A stretch of 64,000 nucleotides of DNA, taken from Ianthella basta. Its lineage: Eukaryota > Porifera > Demospongiae > Verongiida > Ianthellidae. The stretch spans positions 4,347,292 through 4,411,291 of the forward strand of contig OZ025890.1 of NCBI GenBank assembly GCA_964019415.1. The letters are read 5' to 3'. The notes under the pieces are model-generated. The model ran no database searches. It saw nothing but the letters and a program-made list of their open reading frames with translations, and was not told the DNA's origin. Below are positions 48,611 through 64,000 of this stretch, one piece after another. Positions within the stretch are counted from its first letter, which is position 1. The number at the start of each line of letters is the position of its first letter. A program made the position numbers and the translations under genes.

Positions 48611-50227
48611 ATGAAGATGACACAGCTTAGTGACTGCCTCACAGTGAAGCTACTGCTGGTGTGCTGGTGTCTGCAGCACTGTCTACTACAAGTTGACAGC
48701 TCTTGTTCAGGTGGCTGCCAGAAGAAACAGCCTGTGAACAAGGAAGACATTATCCCTGCCTTAAGAGCTTATATACTGAAACAGCTTGGATTGAACGAGA
48801 CTGGTGTAAGCAACTTCACTAAGCCATTTGACACAGAGACAGAAGAAATGGCAGAAAACAAGCTAGTTGCAGAGATCGAAGACAGCCAGCCTGCCCATCT
48901 ACAGAGTCACACAGGTGCAAAGGCAGTAAAGACCTACTCAGCAGATCATGCAAGAAGAGGGTCTGTTACAAGTAAGTCCACACAGAGAAAGTTATACTAT
49001 AAAGTGCATACTGGGCAACTACCCTGGTCCTGTTTTTCATGTATTTAGTTGCACAGGTTGTGAGTGTGTAGGGGGAGGGGAGGGGGGGGTCTGAAATAGC
49101 TCTATAGTTTTCTCTGCTAGCTAGCTAGTGCGAGCAGCAGAATACTGTAGTAGACAAACAAAGAGGAAAACTGCCTGCAATGTACTGAAAACCACCACCC
49201 TCTATGATACCTAGCTCTAGTTCTGTTTCTCACTGATGGCTATGATAGCCATTACAGATGGGAACCACACAATACCAGAGATACGTATACAAATTGTAGA
49301 AATATACTCTAATCAACAACCAGCTGCCCTATCCAAACTAATGTGGGTGTGTGCTTTGATGTGTCTGCGATAACTGATGCTGACTCCGCACCTTCCATTA
49401 TATCTACCTCTCCAGGGACACTACCAACAGGCGTGTCAGTGCAGAGACAGCAGTATCACCTTTCCTTTGACAAACTAAAACTGGAGAGACCCGTGTCCAA
49501 GATTGAGCTTCTTCTGTACCAGCTGGGCAATTGGTCGCAGGAAGACAACACACAAATGGTTGAAATCGCATACAAAATGAAAGTAGGTTCACGACAAATT
49601 AGCATCCCGCTGGTCACCACTACAGTACACTCTGGCAGTAGGGGCTATCAGACCGTGGACATCACAACAGACAGCCCTCAATGGTTGCAGAATGTACAAA
49701 AAGGAAAACTTGAACTACTGATCTCTGTCTTCACTGAGAGCAGCGATACAGCACGACAAGGCCTTACACGGAGTGCTGCCAGGTTCAGCACAGACACTGG
49801 CAATCACACTACAGTCCCACGGTTGGTTCTAATGAGCGAAATGGCCCCAGCATCATCCAGAAGAAAGCGTCAAACAGAAAACTATGGCTTGCCGACCAAC
49901 AGCGTACAGGAGTGCTCACAAAGGGACCCCAAAGCCTGCTGTAGGCGGCCTCTACTGATTGACTTCAAAAAAGATCTCCACATCGACTACCATTTTGAAC
50001 CCAACGTGATTGACATAGGATACTGTGAGGGCCACTGCAGGCATCATCGTCAAGACTATTACAACATTCTGACACATGTGACAAGTCGCAGGGACAACAT
50101 TGACACAGTGCAGCCGTGCTGCGTTCCCAATGCCTTTCGAAATGTCACCGTCAGCACAATTATTAATGGGGTACCGGGGGCATTCCAGCTACGGAATCTT
50201 AAAATCCTATCATGTGAATGCGCATAG
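48611..50227 (+). CDS. TGF-beta superfamily ligand B (390 aa precursor)
   Basis: Secreted TGF-beta-family precursor. Exons 48611-48971 and 49416-50227 join in phase 1 (1173 nt). MKMTQLSD starts at the first ATG; a second Met is two codons later. The signal core is VKLLLVCWCLQHCLL. The prodomain contains IIPALRAYILKQLGL and, in exon 2, the strand-forming core YHLSFDKLKLERPVSKIELL. A furin-type site RRKRQ precedes the mature domain. Its cysteine pattern is QECSQRDPKACC, IGYCEGHC, VQPCCVP and the terminal SCECA: nine cysteines, as in TGF-beta and activin. Compared with ligands A and C it lacks the CSGNN/CTGNN motif, so it is the most distinct of the three. A TATA box lies 82 bp upstream. Confidence 0.9.
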
Positions 50228-51239
50228 GTGTTGCAGGACCTCAGGACCTCACTGTAGAAGGGCTGTGTTCCTAAACGATCCGAGACGTCATGATCAGCGC
50301 TGTGACAGCCGGACAAGTGGGAGCACTTCAGCTACAGCATTGAACTCTTATCTTTCAAATGTATTTGAACCAAAAAATCACACAGAATCTATTCTATTTT
50401 ACTGCTTGTATATATATTATATATATATATTTATTGACCAGACAGTTTTGAACATTTTCAACTTCACATTGTAATAATCTTTTCAATCTGTACACAGAGA
50501 TGTTCATGAGCAAGTGAGCACTAACTCATTGTTGGAGCATGCAGGCCATAGGATTTCATAATAATTCTAATGGATGACCTAAGACACTGTCAAGGATGTA
50601 AAATGGAACAGCACCTTGTCTGATCGATAGGCCGCATGACCACTATAAGGATGGATGTTACCTACTTCTCACTGCATCATCGCACCACAAGGACTTCACA
50701 CTATGTGGAAGGTGTGGTAGGACACTGTTGGCTTCCTCATCCCAAAGTTGATGAAGGTACAAGGCAATTAGGAAGGATGTGTGTACACATGGCTGGAGAA
50801 CAATTGCCAAGCTTGCCTGCCTTTAACTGCCATGTGTGGACGGCACGAATTAAGGCAGATAGGTCTAATCTTCACCACAATACAATGCTCATTGTAAACT
50901 TAAAGAAACTTTGAATCTTTCATGCAAAGAATAGCCCATTCTTCTCCAATACCTCTACGCCCCAAAGCTGAGAATGGGCTTCCATGTAACTTGATTGATG
51001 TATTATGTACACACAAGCCTTTACAGTGCATTATACCATAGTTGTTGTGTTTGGCTTCTGCATTGTATTAAAGCCTGAGGCATTGCGTACAGGTAGTGTG
51101 CAGATAAGCAAACTAGGATATATGTATATGCAGGTACAGTAGATAGGGGCACACGAGAAAGCAGGGTACACTGATACACACACACACACAACATGTGCAC
51201 ACACGTGCACTGCACCACACCACACACACACAAACCACA

Positions 51240-51306
<67 letters not shown>

Positions 51307-52827
51307 CGGAGGAGGAGTGGACCAGTAGACTGTCAATAAACTAAAGGTGGGGAAGGAAGGGCAGGTAGGCAATGACTATAGTCAAAACAAAACCACCAGA
51401 TTCAGAAACAGATACATAATTATGTGCATGTGTCACACACACACCTCCTCCTCCTCCTCCTCCTCCTCTGTTCTCCTTGTCCCTAAAGGACGTAGGGCAC
51501 GTCCCAGGCCAAAAGGCTTTGGGTCCTGTTTCGGAAGTCAGTCCATTCAAAGGGTGGGTTGGCTAGTCCACGCTGGAAACACTGGGCTGGGTGGCTGCTG
51601 GGCAACGGTCTTTAGCGGCCATGGTGTCCGTGGGCGACCAACACATACACAGTCTCATCGCTCTAACCCATTATCCTCACATAGCAGTGGTCACGTATAA
51701 TGAGTGTGACACATGCTACATCCAATCTTGTATCAATCAATCAACAGTAACCTGATCCCAGCGCAAGCAAATCCTCTCAACAAATAGGTACTCGGCCCAC
51801 CCCTTTGAAACTTGCACACACTACAAACTACCAACACTGCCAACATTCCATACATGAACAGGCACACGGTACAGATGTAATGACAGAGCCTTAAAGTCGC
51901 GTTTCTTTCATCACTTCTTCACTAGCACCTCCCTTGCATTCATTTGCATACACATTCCACCTCTCGGTGTAGCTTCATTAAACATGGAGGTGTGAAGAGT
52001 GAGGTGATTTTTGACAGCCACTTATCCCCCTTAAGCGGACAGTGATATGCGACCACAGCCCATATGTACAAGGTGGAGAAGCCCACAACAGTGCACACAG
52101 CATGCACTGCAGCACTCTGCATCCAGTAGGAAAATGGGAAACAGCAGTCATGCACTCACCAATACTGGGCAGTAACAGTCACACCAGCACTGCTGACCAG
52201 GTGGGCTGACATGACGGCTGATTAATCTGCATATTGCATACTTCCAATTATGACTGACAGCTCCTTTAATGCACTGGCACCTGACAATTCACCGAAGGCT
52301 AGGGGCACAGATAACTGATAAGTCTGCATATTTTGGCGACTAAATGGAACCCCCAAGGTTGCTTCCCGATGATTACAAGGTGCAACATGCGTAAATGATG
52401 CCTGCAGACATTCCATGCCTGCAAGTAGATACGCCCTTACGGTCGTAATCAAATCAGCCCAGTCGCCATGGTTACTAACTCAAACTATATATGATGTACC
52501 AGTTCAAATTATTCAAATCCAGAATACGAATCATAGCTACACTGTCACAATGGAACAAGATATATGCATACATCATACATCGTTTCCCTGGTATGCAACC
52601 TCCCACAGAGATAACTATAGAGTGCCACCCCCACTCCCACCCACCGGCAAGGTGCTTCTAAGGTCACTGAAACCAATTAGCAACAGGGGATGACAGCTGG
52701 TCAATCTTCCTTCAGGAGAGAGAAACCTAAGAAAAGTAGAACTGATACTTAAAGGGAAGTTGAGGTAGAGCTCAAAGCCCAGTTATAGTAGACCTCACGG
52801 CATTTCAGCAACTGACCAGGGAAGAAG
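50228..52827. other. Intergenic region between ligands B and C
   Basis: A (CA)n tract lies at 51239-51304, a (CCT)n run of about eight units near 51446-51468 and an imperfect inverted stretch around 51486-51530. The rest should hold the ligand B 3' UTR and the ligand C promoter. No extra gene is seen. Confidence 0.55.
51239..51304. repeat. (CA)n microsatellite
   Basis: About 32 CA units, preceded by shorter CA-rich interruptions from about 51175. Confidence 0.95.
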
Positions 52828-55824
52828 ATGAAGTCTCTGTCTTTTTCACTTGGGCTGGTACTGTGCTTCTTGGCAGTAGAGAAGCTAACTATCTTCAGTG
52901 GGGCTGAGCCAGTTGACAGTGAAGAGGTAGTGAGAACAGCGTGGGTTGCCCAGCTACGAAGGACAATGCTAGACCAATTAGGATGGGATGAAGTACCATC
53001 TGCTTGGGAGACATCCACTGAAACACCAGATGAAGAAGTGGTGAAGGAGTACAACCTTCTCACCACGCTGCAGAGACCCAAGCCACGCTACCCTTATACA
53101 TTTGGAGCTCCACCCGTCCTTGGTCTGAAATCCTTTAAAGGAAACATCTCAAAAGTCCACTCTACTTGTGGTAGGTTCCTTACTTAACTATATAATACTA
53201 ATCTAATAGCACTCAGTGACAAGTTGTACCTCTTACTTATCCTCATATATATAGTGTACCGAGTATTATACTATAGTACACACAAGGTAGCTCAGCTTCA
53301 GATATGTACAAGCATAACAACAATAGTGTCACGCTTACCAAAAATATCACATCGAACTGTGGTAGAGGTCTTACTACGGCGTTGAACGGAAATGCCATTG
53401 TTCTAGAGTAATCACGTTGCAGTAAAGGGTAAATATGTGAGATGTTTCAACCTTGACAGTCTCCGCCAGTCACAAAACAGTTTGCAACTGGCAAGACCCT
53501 CAAGATGTTTCACTAAAAATGTACCCTTCTACTGTATGCCACATGATTGCTCAAGAACCATCCCATTTCACTACACATCTCTGTGGTAACGGGGTATGCA
53601 TGCAGTCTATAGGTCACGCAGCAAAATGCTCAATCAAGCCAAGGGAGGCATGAGTCTGTTCATGTACAGCTGTGTAATATTCCGTTACATTGGTCCACAT
53701 CATCATATATGAGCATGGATCAATATGCACACAACTACCCATAGAGGTACACATATCATGGCACTGTAGACTAAGACAGGGGTGAACAGAAACACACTAA
53801 AATGCACGCTACCACTAGCCCTGTGAAGTACTTTATCAAACTTTGAAGATAGCAAGTGAATTAGAAGTCACACAAAGTGCAGGACTCTCACAACAAACAG
53901 GTCTCGGAGGAGTTCACTGAAATGTCTTCAGTACACTCTATATCAAATTACCAGACAATCCACCAAAAGCTTCAAAAATCTTTCATAACAACCGTACATG
54001 CATAGACCTGTTATCTTATCAGCTCAAGGTCAGGCTGGTTTAAACTAGTTAGAGACTGTCATTGTGCGGCAAAACAGAGCAGACACTTGTGTTGGCCTTT
54101 TACTTTGTCAGTTTCTCACTCCTATCTGGTTGTGTCTGGCAGGGGCAGGAGGGGCTGTATCAGTTTACACCACACCATACAAGGCATACACACTGGTGTG
54201 TATGTAGCCATATAGCCCACGCTACCACTGCCACAACCCCAGACTCACCTCCACATTGCATCCATTCATTGAATTTATGTACACAACAGCAAACAGCGAG
54301 CCAGTCTGCATTGTCAGACAAGGTATACAGAAGCGCCACGCACCACCTGTTCCTCCAAGTATATGTATTGCAGCACTGTACCATTATGCAATAGGTGGTG
54401 CTGTTGTACGAATGTACCACCACCTGAGACAATACGGCAGCCAATGCTAATGTCCTATCAATGGGCAACTGCATGTACAGCTTACTATACTTTAATCACA
54501 TACAGTTTTGAGCCTGACAAAGATTTTGTGGTCAAAATGTCTTAAAGCCTACATTGTCCAACAATTGCATTCTTCTGCTCTAGACGTGTGTACCCTTATC
54601 TACGCCATAGCAACAAGCCTCTACCACATTATAATTAAACAGTATATATGCTGTCTATCGGCAAATCTCAAGTACATTGCGATGATTGGTCTCACTGTGC
54701 TTGCTCATGTTTGTATTAATAGAGCTGATGTAAGTGCACTTAGCAGGCTTGCTCTGTGGTTGTCAAGGTAATGCTGCCAAGAGGAAGAGTAGGCAGCAAA
54801 TGCAGTTACAACATGCATTGGTGTTAGTTGTACGCAGAAAACTAATGCACTTTTGATGTGACCATGACAGATGTGTGATGTGACTGCACTGTTCAGGTGT
54901 GGTGGTAGTGGCACTATAGGATTGGTGGCATGTGCTGTTACGTGCTATATGCTGATCACACATACTATTGATCTACTTTATGCAGAAAATACTAGCATTC
55001 TTGAAGAATCCTACAGAGCAGCATTTACTTTCCAGTGGCCCAAGGGAGAGGATATTGAAAGGATACAGCTCTTTTTGCACCAAACGTCTGCAACGCTCGT
55101 TGATGAGCCCAGCTCTGAGGTGCACACTACAGTTCAGATCTCAGATGCAACGCTGGTTGACGAAATTAGTTTTGCAAGCATTCCACTGTGTACCAAGATG
55201 ATTTCCATGGCAAGAGAACACAGTCAGAGGGTGTTTGATATCACGGGCAACAACGGAGCCTGGCTGGTGAGTCACATCAATGGGAGTGAAATGGCAGCGG
55301 TGCAGCTATCTGTAACAGTGTATGGAAAGTGCACTGATGGTACGTTTGGACTGTCAGAAGCCTCGGCTACAAACAGTACTGATGGTACAAGAATACCCCG
55401 GTTAGTAATCACATTTAAACACTCTGATAGTGGAAATGTGAAACTGCGGCACAAGAGGACAGAGGAAGCGTCGAGTGTGGAACAGGAGCAAGTTCCCCGC
55501 TATTGCACAGGAAACAATTCAGAGTGCTGCTTACGTAACATCACAGTGGACTTCCACCGAGATCTGCATTTCACCTTCATCAAGTCCCCCCGAAACTTCA
55601 CTTTTGGCTATTGTGCAGGAATTTGCAAGCCTTGGTACAACGAACAACTCCAGACACCAGGCGTCTATACCATCCTAGCTGCCTTCAACAACTCCAACAA
55701 ACAGAGGCTTCTTCCTTGCTGCACTCCTAGTGCATACGAATCGCTTAATGTTCTTACCAACTCTGAGGAAACTCCACAAATCATCTTTAACAACGCAGTG
55801 GTTACAGACTGTCAGTGCAATTAA
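52828..55824 (+). CDS. TGF-beta superfamily ligand C (393 aa precursor)
   Basis: Secreted TGF-beta-family precursor. Exons 52828-53170 and 54986-55824 join in phase 1 (1182 nt). The first ATG gives a signal peptide, MKSLSFSLGLVLCFLAV. The prodomain has WVAQLRRTMLDQLGW and KSFKGNISKVHS, matching IREHLLQQLGI and FRGDIVEVHS of ligand A at the same place before the intron. Exon 2 begins ENTSILEESYRAAFTFQW. A site RHKRTE precedes the mature domain with nine cysteines: RYCTGNNSECCLRNITVDF, FTFGYCAGICK, LLPCCTP and the terminal DCQCN. The mature part is closest to ligand A. The open frame continues upstream of 54986, but the acceptor there restores the phase and matches A and B. ATTAAA at 55889-55894 is a likely poly(A) signal. 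Confidence 0.9.
53171..54985. other. Intron of ligand C
   Basis: A 1.8-kb intron, longer than the matching introns of A (946 bp) and B (444 bp). I see no gene or repeat array in it. Confidence 0.6.
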
Positions 55825-57305
55825 GCTCTATACAGTAGCCAACGTAGGTTATTGGTTAACTTCTTTCTATTGTCTCCTCTACTACATTATTAAACCATTT
55901 TCAATAACACATTTTAATCACTATTCAACAACATTGTTCTTTAATGGAGAAATCAGAGTCACCTCATGACTCCTAAGTAATTCACCATGGCAACATACCC
56001 AGTTACCAGTTCAGTAAAATGATACAAAACAGTACCTTTAACTGTGCAGTCCTAGCCTGTGTAATTATACAGACACATGGTGCTATGAATACATAATATT
56101 CACTGGGCTGGCAACCTAATGTGTAGCCACTCCAGGGGGGGTCGGACAAGGCCTGGAATTGCGCAATACCAGCACCTCAATAATTGCATTCCTGACATTC
56201 TAATTGCGTTTCCATATGTTAGCTGACTGTGCTCCAAGGCCGAATGTGCATACCCTGAGCCACGGCAGGGCCTTGTACTGCATTCGCGCCCCTGGTATGA
56301 CCCGTACGTACGTAGCCAAGGAGCCATACGGTGGATTGGGCTTAATTGTCTGACCGCTTTCACGATTTAGTTTTGCAAGTTATCGCAGCGTTTCTTGAGG
56401 ATTGCCAGCACGCTCAAGCCATTTCTAGCATCCCTGCTATCAAATGTGACAAATCGTGTACAGAACTAAGACGATAGCAAGGACGTGGCTGCCGATTGCA
56501 CTCCCATTGCAGAAGCAGTCAACCTATCAATCTTGCAGTCCTGAAGTGATCAATGAGGACTCGCTACCAGCTTCTAAGGAGTCACTTCCACAGGAGCACT
56601 TGCTCAGTACTCCAGATTAGGCTCCACCTGCCTCGTAACCAGCATCAGCGAACACACGTACACCGGTGTTGGAAAATGCTCGCAAAACCTACCTAGATGC
56701 TGGGGAAGGGCGGGGAAGGGTCTATTTTCTGATAGCCCTTGTCCAACTGTGTGCTCAGAAGCAAAGAAACAAGCGATGCGACGTGTTTCTCGAAATATGT
56801 CTGCTCTTAGCTAGTATAGGTAAAATGCACAGTAAAGAGCAGCCGCGTCGGCCATTTTGCGGACACACGTGACCTTGACCGACCCCCCCTGCCCCCTGCC
56901 TGTAGCCAGGGCCTGTAGCCACTCTGTAAATGGTTCAAGATGGCGGATGAGGGGTAGCTGCAAAGTGCTGTGATATAGAAAGCTGAGAGTAGTTATTCTG
57001 ATATAACATTCATACAATGAGAATTGCAGTACTAACGTACGTATGTGAGTCACACATTATGGATACAAGTGTGTGATGACTGCAATCGAAGTTGCATGAA
57101 TTTTTGCCTCTTAATATCAAAACATCAGTACACCAGACTCTAACTTACCAGTTCAGTATCAAGTCTTTGTAGCAGTGCAGTACATCAGCATGGAGCCCCA
57201 CTGTTTACACCAGGAGCCGTGCTATCTGTTGGCTAGATCATGTCAGCAGCTTGCAGCGGCCCTTGTTATGGGGTCACGTGCTCGATCACGTGCTTTACGA
57301 TAAAC
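55825..57305. promoter_or_regulatory. Intergenic region upstream of UXT with YY1-like and CACGTG motifs
   Basis: The distal part is unremarkable. Close to UXT lie GCCATTTTG (56851-56859), CACGTG (56866-56871), AAGATGGCGG (56937-56946, a strong YY1-like motif) and two further CACGTG E-boxes at 57275-57280 and 57287-57292. These motifs are read directly; function is inferred. Confidence 0.5.
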
Positions 57306-57770
57306 ATGGCGTTCACAGCAACCAAGGTCGAAAGCTATGAAGCCTTTCTCAATGAACGGCTAAAGACTGATTTAAAGCAAGTAATGGATCTTAGAGACAA
57401 CGTTAACTCAGAGATAGCCGAATATTTGCAGCTTCGAAATGTGATTGAGAAGATCAAAGAATCGGACTCGGCGAAAATGGACACCCTCAAAACCATGGTT
57501 GACTTGGGGGCTAACTTTTACTGCCAAGCTAGAGTGTCTAATCCAAAAAGGATATTTGTCTGCATTGGGTATGGATTTTATGTTGAATTTTCTCTGGACG
57601 AGGCTCTGAACTTCATAGATAAGCGAGTGGCTCTTCTGAATTCCAGGGTAGAGGTGCTAACGAAAGATGTATCAGAGATCAGTGCCCGTATTAGAATTGT
57701 CCTCGAGGGGCTCAGGGAACTTCAGTTTGGAGAGACAGAACCTGAAGAGCCACCATATTTTGATGTGTAA
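57306..57770 (+). CDS. UXT: UXT prefoldin-like protein
   Basis: UXT (ART-27) is a small alpha-class prefoldin-like subunit of the URI/R2TP-associated complex and a transcriptional cofactor. The single exon encodes 154 aa (human 157). Two long coiled-coil helices flank a central hairpin. Family signatures in order: VESYEAFLNERLKTDL, LRDNVNSEIAEYLQLRNVIE, MVDLGANFYCQA, IFVCIGYGFYVEFSLDEA, LNFIDKRVALL and VLEGLREL. The ATG at 57306 (MAFTATKV) is chosen over the upstream in-frame ATG at 57240 because it fits the family length and lies just after the CACGTG pair. It is intronless here. Confidence 0.95.
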   Translation: MAFTATKVESYEAFLNERLKTDLKQVMDLRDNVNSEIAEYLQLRNVIEKIKESDSAKMDTLKTMVDLGANFYCQARVSNPKRIFVCIGYGFYVEFSLDEALNFIDKRVALLNSRVEVLTKDVSEISARIRIVLEGLRELQFGETEPEEPPYFDV

Positions 57771-58650
57771 TTACATGACTCAATGCTATTTATGTGGTGA
57801 TGCACAGTCAATGAATTTGCTGATGTAGCTAGCTATGCATTGTGTATTATGGGTAAGTTACTAATCTCTCACCCTGGAATTCTGGGCAGGATGTGAGAAG
57901 TGGGAAGAAAGAGGAGTCCAGGTTGATTGACCAGTGTTGTGTAACAAGCTGAGTGCAGGCATAAAGCATGCTTTAATGTTTTCATTTCCTGATACTGTCA
58001 TTTGTAACAGCAGCAGGTTTGCTCCTCATTAGTTTGCTCTTTGCATTATGTGCACTGTCTTCACAGCTAGTCAATCTCGGTGTTCATCAACTGCATTTCA
58101 TCAATGTATATAGTAAAGTGAAGTCCACAGGACAATTAAGTACAAAGTGTGTGTATGTCAAGGGCGGATCCAGGGGTGTTTCCAAGGTTTCCAGAAACTG
58201 GTCAGATCACCTCTGGCTAGTATTTGCATGTATCGGTCTTATAATGTCTATGCTTCCATATAGCTATACCTTTATGCGTTGGAAACCAGTAATAAAAGTT
58301 TCTCGATCCGCCCCAGTATGTTACGTCAGCGGGTGCTTATTACAACACGCATACCTGGTAATAATCGTACAAGTAAGGATGTTTTGACTGCAACTGTTGG
58401 CATAGCTGGCATATATACAAAATATGCTGCTAACAATTTACCATTATGTTCACCAAATTTGGCACATGCTCACGAAGCACCTGACTTGCATTCACCACTA
58501 TGTATAGCATCAGGTTCTTACCCCAGCAAGGGTGCACGTGCAACACATTTTCCTTTCTGTTAGCAATTGACACTGAAATAAATCAATTAAACTAAGAGCA
58601 ATACAGAATAAGGTACAGCCAAAACAATGAGCAAATAAACATATTGTATG
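57771..58650. other. Convergent intergenic region, UXT and ATP6V0B
   Basis: An 880-bp gap with both 3' UTRs. A plus-strand AATAAA lies near 58577. No gene is visible. Confidence 0.5.
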
Positions 58651-59274
58651 CTATTTACTAAATTCTGCACCGTTGGCCATGACAATGCCCACAATAAGTC
58701 CAAACAGTCCAATAGCGCTTGCAAAGATCTCGATGATTAGCACTTTCACAAACAAGGATGGGTTCATGGCATCAGCAAGAGCGGCTCCACTTCCAACAAT
58801 GCCCACGCTGGCACCACATGCTATGTTGACCACACCAACCACCAAGCCCCCTCCAAAGATGGCAAATCCTGCAAAATGCACATTTTGCGAGAATCCTTCA
58901 AAAACCAAGTTGACGTCTTCTACCGATTTCACTTTGCTGACGAACACAATAGCCGTGATGATACCATAGATGGCCACAACTTCACTGAAGATGATGCTGA
59001 TAAGATTTCGTGTGTATATCCTGGGTGTCTTCACACCACCTCCAAGGATACTAACACCACTCAGAAAAATCCCCCAGGCTGCTCCGACCACGGATAGCCC
59101 AATTGCGAGACCAATACCAAGGGAAGCCCACATATAAGGTGAAGTAGACGTGAGAAACCACCCCACGTCTATACGGGTACCGAGGCCAGTGAACATGTGG
59201 TACAGTCCAATACTTGACAGTATGAAGAGTAGCAGGAAGTATGTGACAACGTGAGGCGCATTACAGAGGATCAT
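58651..59274 (-). CDS. ATP6V0B: V-type proton ATPase subunit c'' (proteolipid)
   Basis: The c'' proteolipid of the V0 rotor carries protons across endosomal, lysosomal and Golgi membranes. The single uninterrupted frame encodes 207 aa (human 205). Five hydrophobic segments are visible. The first is an N-terminal anchor, [20 protein letters not shown]. The next pairs contain [21 protein letters not shown], then [17 protein letters not shown] with the essential membrane Glu, then [20 protein letters not shown] and [31 protein letters not shown]-type loop sequence ([12 protein letters not shown]) is strongly conserved. It is divergent from the next gene across 295 bp, so a shared promoter is likely. 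Confidence 0.96.
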   Translation of the reverse strand: MILCNAPHVVTYFLLLFILSSIGLYHMFTGLGTRIDVGWFLTSTSPYMWASLGIGLAIGLSVVGAAWGIFLSGVSILGGGVKTPRIYTRNLISIIFSEVVAIYGIITAIVFVSKVKSVEDVNLVFEGFSQNVHFAGFAIFGGGLVVGVVNIACGASVGIVGSGAALADAMNPSLFVKVLIIEIFASAIGLFGLIVGIVMANGAEFSK

Positions 59275-59569
59275 GATGGCTTGCTCCCTCTTACAACGCT
59301 TCTCCCAATTTCAACAGAGAACTGAATAGTTAGGCAGAAGAATATATTGTTTTCCTTGAGCTGTAGTCACGTCAAACGACTGGAGAGTGAGATACAGAGG
59401 TCGGCTCAGTCTTTGTCGGCCATGTTTCAGATCACGCGGTAGGTCGTGAGCACGCACCACGCCCCTTTCATTGATTGACGGGTCCTCCTCTAAAACTCAC
59501 ACATCGCTCTCAGCTGGTCAGGCGTGTGCAGGAGGAGAGAGTCTAGTTGGTCAAGCCCTGGTGTAGGAC
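59275..59569. promoter_or_regulatory. Divergent promoter region, ATP6V0B and right-edge gene
   Basis: There are 295 bp between divergent starts. It includes TCGGCCATGTTT near 59415 and GTCACGTC near 59367; no TATA box is visible. Confidence 0.5.

Positions 59570-64000
<4,431 letters not shown>

Noticed and set aside
54871-54985. Upstream extension of ligand C exon 2
   Set aside because: The acceptor at 54983-54985 gives the same phase-1 junction as ligands A and B, and the upstream part has no similarity to their prodomains.
57240-57305. UXT start at the upstream in-frame ATG
   Set aside because: It would add 22 residues beyond the family length, across two CACGTG motifs that look like promoter sequence.

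Overview
The window is nuclear DNA of an animal. The genes have many exons with GT-AG introns in consistent phases, the spaces between them are full of (GT)n and other simple repeats, and every recognised product is a conserved animal or eukaryotic protein. Short introns, compact gene spacing, foldback elements and three adjacent TGF-beta-type ligand genes suggest an early-branching animal, most likely a demosponge. That placement is inference from style and gene content, not a direct identification.

Layout, left to right. 1-1580 (+): last four exons of one MFSD8/CLN7-like transporter gene. 2480-7800 (+): a complete 13-exon tandem copy (487 aa). 8289-12029 (+): ESS2/DGCR14 spliceosome-associated protein (511 aa). 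12738-16996 (-): ARMC5 (1073 aa), convergent with ESS2. 17195-20527 (+): an unrecognised proline-rich 408-aa protein, divergent from ARMC5 over 198 bp. 20630-43982 (+): a DNTTIP1 homologue (343 aa) spread over 23 kb, whose introns carry most of the mobile elements: two inverted-repeat elements, diverged tandem repeats, two LINE fragments, a tRNA-Cys-like fragment and several hairpins. 45397-55824: three TGF-beta-family ligand genes (-, +, +), each with two coding exons split by a phase-1 intron. 57306-57770 (+): UXT prefoldin-like protein. 58651-59274 (-): intronless V-ATPase c'' subunit (ATP6V0B). 59570 to the right edge (+): the start of an unrecognised gene, whose first large intron holds a 19-bp minisatellite, long (GT)n tracts and more than 1 kb of C/T-only sequence.

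Most genes are unrelated housekeeping loci: lysosomal transport, splicing, transcription and chromatin factors (ARMC5, DNTTIP1, UXT) and organelle acidification. The ligand trio is the one clear functional cluster. All three encode a signal peptide, a prodomain, a basic cleavage site and a nine-cysteine TGF-beta domain, and they look like products of local duplication. Exon joins were checked by splice motifs and phase only, so genes in low-complexity surroundings (DNTTIP1 middle, right-edge gene) are less certain.
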